A stretch of 64,000 nucleotides of DNA, taken from the NCBI RefSeq assembly GCF_040954645.1, contig NC_092809.1, positions 76,765,935 through 76,829,934 on the forward strand, in the 5' to 3' direction. Origin of the DNA: Diabrotica undecimpunctata. Its lineage: Eukaryota; Arthropoda; Insecta; Coleoptera; Chrysomelidae. The translations under genes were made by a program, and so were the position numbers. The notes beneath the pieces were generated by a model. That model ran no database searches, had not been told where the DNA came from, and saw only the letters and a program-made list of their open reading frames with translations. How positions within the stretch are numbered: position 1 is the first letter of the stretch; every line of letters begins with the position of its first letter. Below are positions 63,162 through 64,000 of this stretch, one piece after another.

Positions 63162-64000
63162 TACCGAGAGTAGTTGATAGCGGAAGCTAATAGAAGGTTT
63201 GAACTTGTTTTTGAGCCTTGAAAATAGACATTTATTGTTTTTTCTTCAGTTTTAAATTGTTTATAATCCGAAAACCATCAAATTTAGAAAAAACATTGGA
63301 AAAGATTTTTTGCACAAAGATCTTTTCACAAAGATCCAAAACACAAGTAAACATTGTCCAAGCAGAAAAGTGCTGATTTTCACAATTTATTTAAATACAA
63401 TTGGGCCTACTTTTTGCATGGGCAACATCACAAACCTTATTTTGGGGTATATCACGAATGTGATTATGAAAAAAAGGTGGAACAGTAGGCGGTACTTTGG
63501 ACCAGCGAGGAACGTCATTCATGTTGTTATTAATCGGATGGCATTTATGCCTTTTATTAAATTTTGACAATCGTTACGAATCGAATCTTTTAGTGACAGA
63601 TATTGTTTTAATTTTTTACTTCTCATTTAATCTCTATATTTTGTTAGTTATTTTTCATTCAGTTTTTAATTTAAGCCTGCTTAGAGTAAATATATGATGA
63701 CTAGAAACGAATTGACCGAGGTAGTGAATCGATGTCAAGAACCACTATTTCATGACGCTATCCGTGACGACGCCATCTTGTGGCGCTAATTAGATGACGC
63801 TCACCTCAGCATTTTACTGTAGAGAAAAAAAGTAATACAACGTCGGTATAGAAGCTTCGTTTCAATATTTCTAATTTAGTCTAACTTTCTCGATTCACAA
63901 ATGTAAACAATTTTGCCGATGTTGCACAAACTTGAAGGGATATTGTAGTATTTTTTGTCCTTTCTGTTGAATTCACGCATTTCAAATATTCAAAAGAGAG
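63159..64000. other. No gene; 50-bp repeat shared with 50.0 kb
   Basis: CAGCATTTTA, TAGAGAAAAA and AGTAATACAACG at about 63810-63850 match 50001-50048 (minus-strand transposase region). It is the only link I see for this end of the window. Confidence 0.5.

Overview
This window is a repeat-dense, AT-rich stretch of an arthropod genome, most likely an insect and possibly a beetle. The order is inferred only from the mix of transposon families (Penelope-like, RTE-type, R1-type and Jockey-type LINEs, piggyBac, pogo, PIF/Harbinger with a MADF fragment, Tc1/mariner relatives, a Gypsy-type LTR element). I see no convincing host protein-coding gene, rRNA, tRNA or CRISPR. Nearly everything recognisable is a transposable element (TE), and most copies are broken. 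The exception is the first 11.3 kb.

1-11264: a head-to-tail array of a Penelope-like element (PLE), one partial and three full units with a period of exactly 3275 bp. Each full unit has an intact 855-codon ORF with reverse transcriptase (YVDD) and GIY-YIG endonuclease. I found only five base differences along the array. Each inter-ORF segment holds two hairpins, a candidate 63-bp intron and a hammerhead-core-like stem motif. The array ends in a (TA)n tract, and a second, unrelated PLE terminus in the opposite orientation abuts the same tract from the other side.

11.4-41.9 kb: a graveyard of LINE fragments, DNA transposons and an internally deleted LTR element. Several insertions can be placed to the base. 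An R1-type LINE (21774-22686) has a 14-bp target-site duplication. A piggyBac-like element (24427-25868) sits between TTAA copies, and its empty site is preserved in a paralogous repeat at 60.9 kb. A 275-bp-LTR retrotransposon (28644-30733) sits inside a DUF4817-type transposase. There is also a 97-bp near-perfect palindrome at 35479-35575 and a two-unit tandem repeat at 39.45-40.08 kb.

41.9-46.6 kb: a pogo/Tigger-type transposon interrupted by a Sailor-like (DD82E-type) transposon at a TA. Excising the insert and one TA re-opens the pogo reading frame. 48.07-52.18 kb: a three-level nest, in which a LINE is split by a long-inverted-repeat Tc1/mariner-like element, itself split by a PIF/Harbinger-like element flanked by TTA. 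53-61.7 kb: more LINE remnants, including one LINE inside another with a 12-bp duplication, a second degenerate PLE, and a Tc1-like element with 58-bp inverted repeats. 61.7-64 kb is mostly featureless apart from a (GA)n run.

The strongest candidate for something under-described is a conserved motif CTGANGA-N-stem-GAAA (or a close variant). It occurs in every unit of the PLE array and at eight other places in the window, several of them clearly PLE ends. It resembles a hammerhead ribozyme core but carries one extra unpaired base in most instances.
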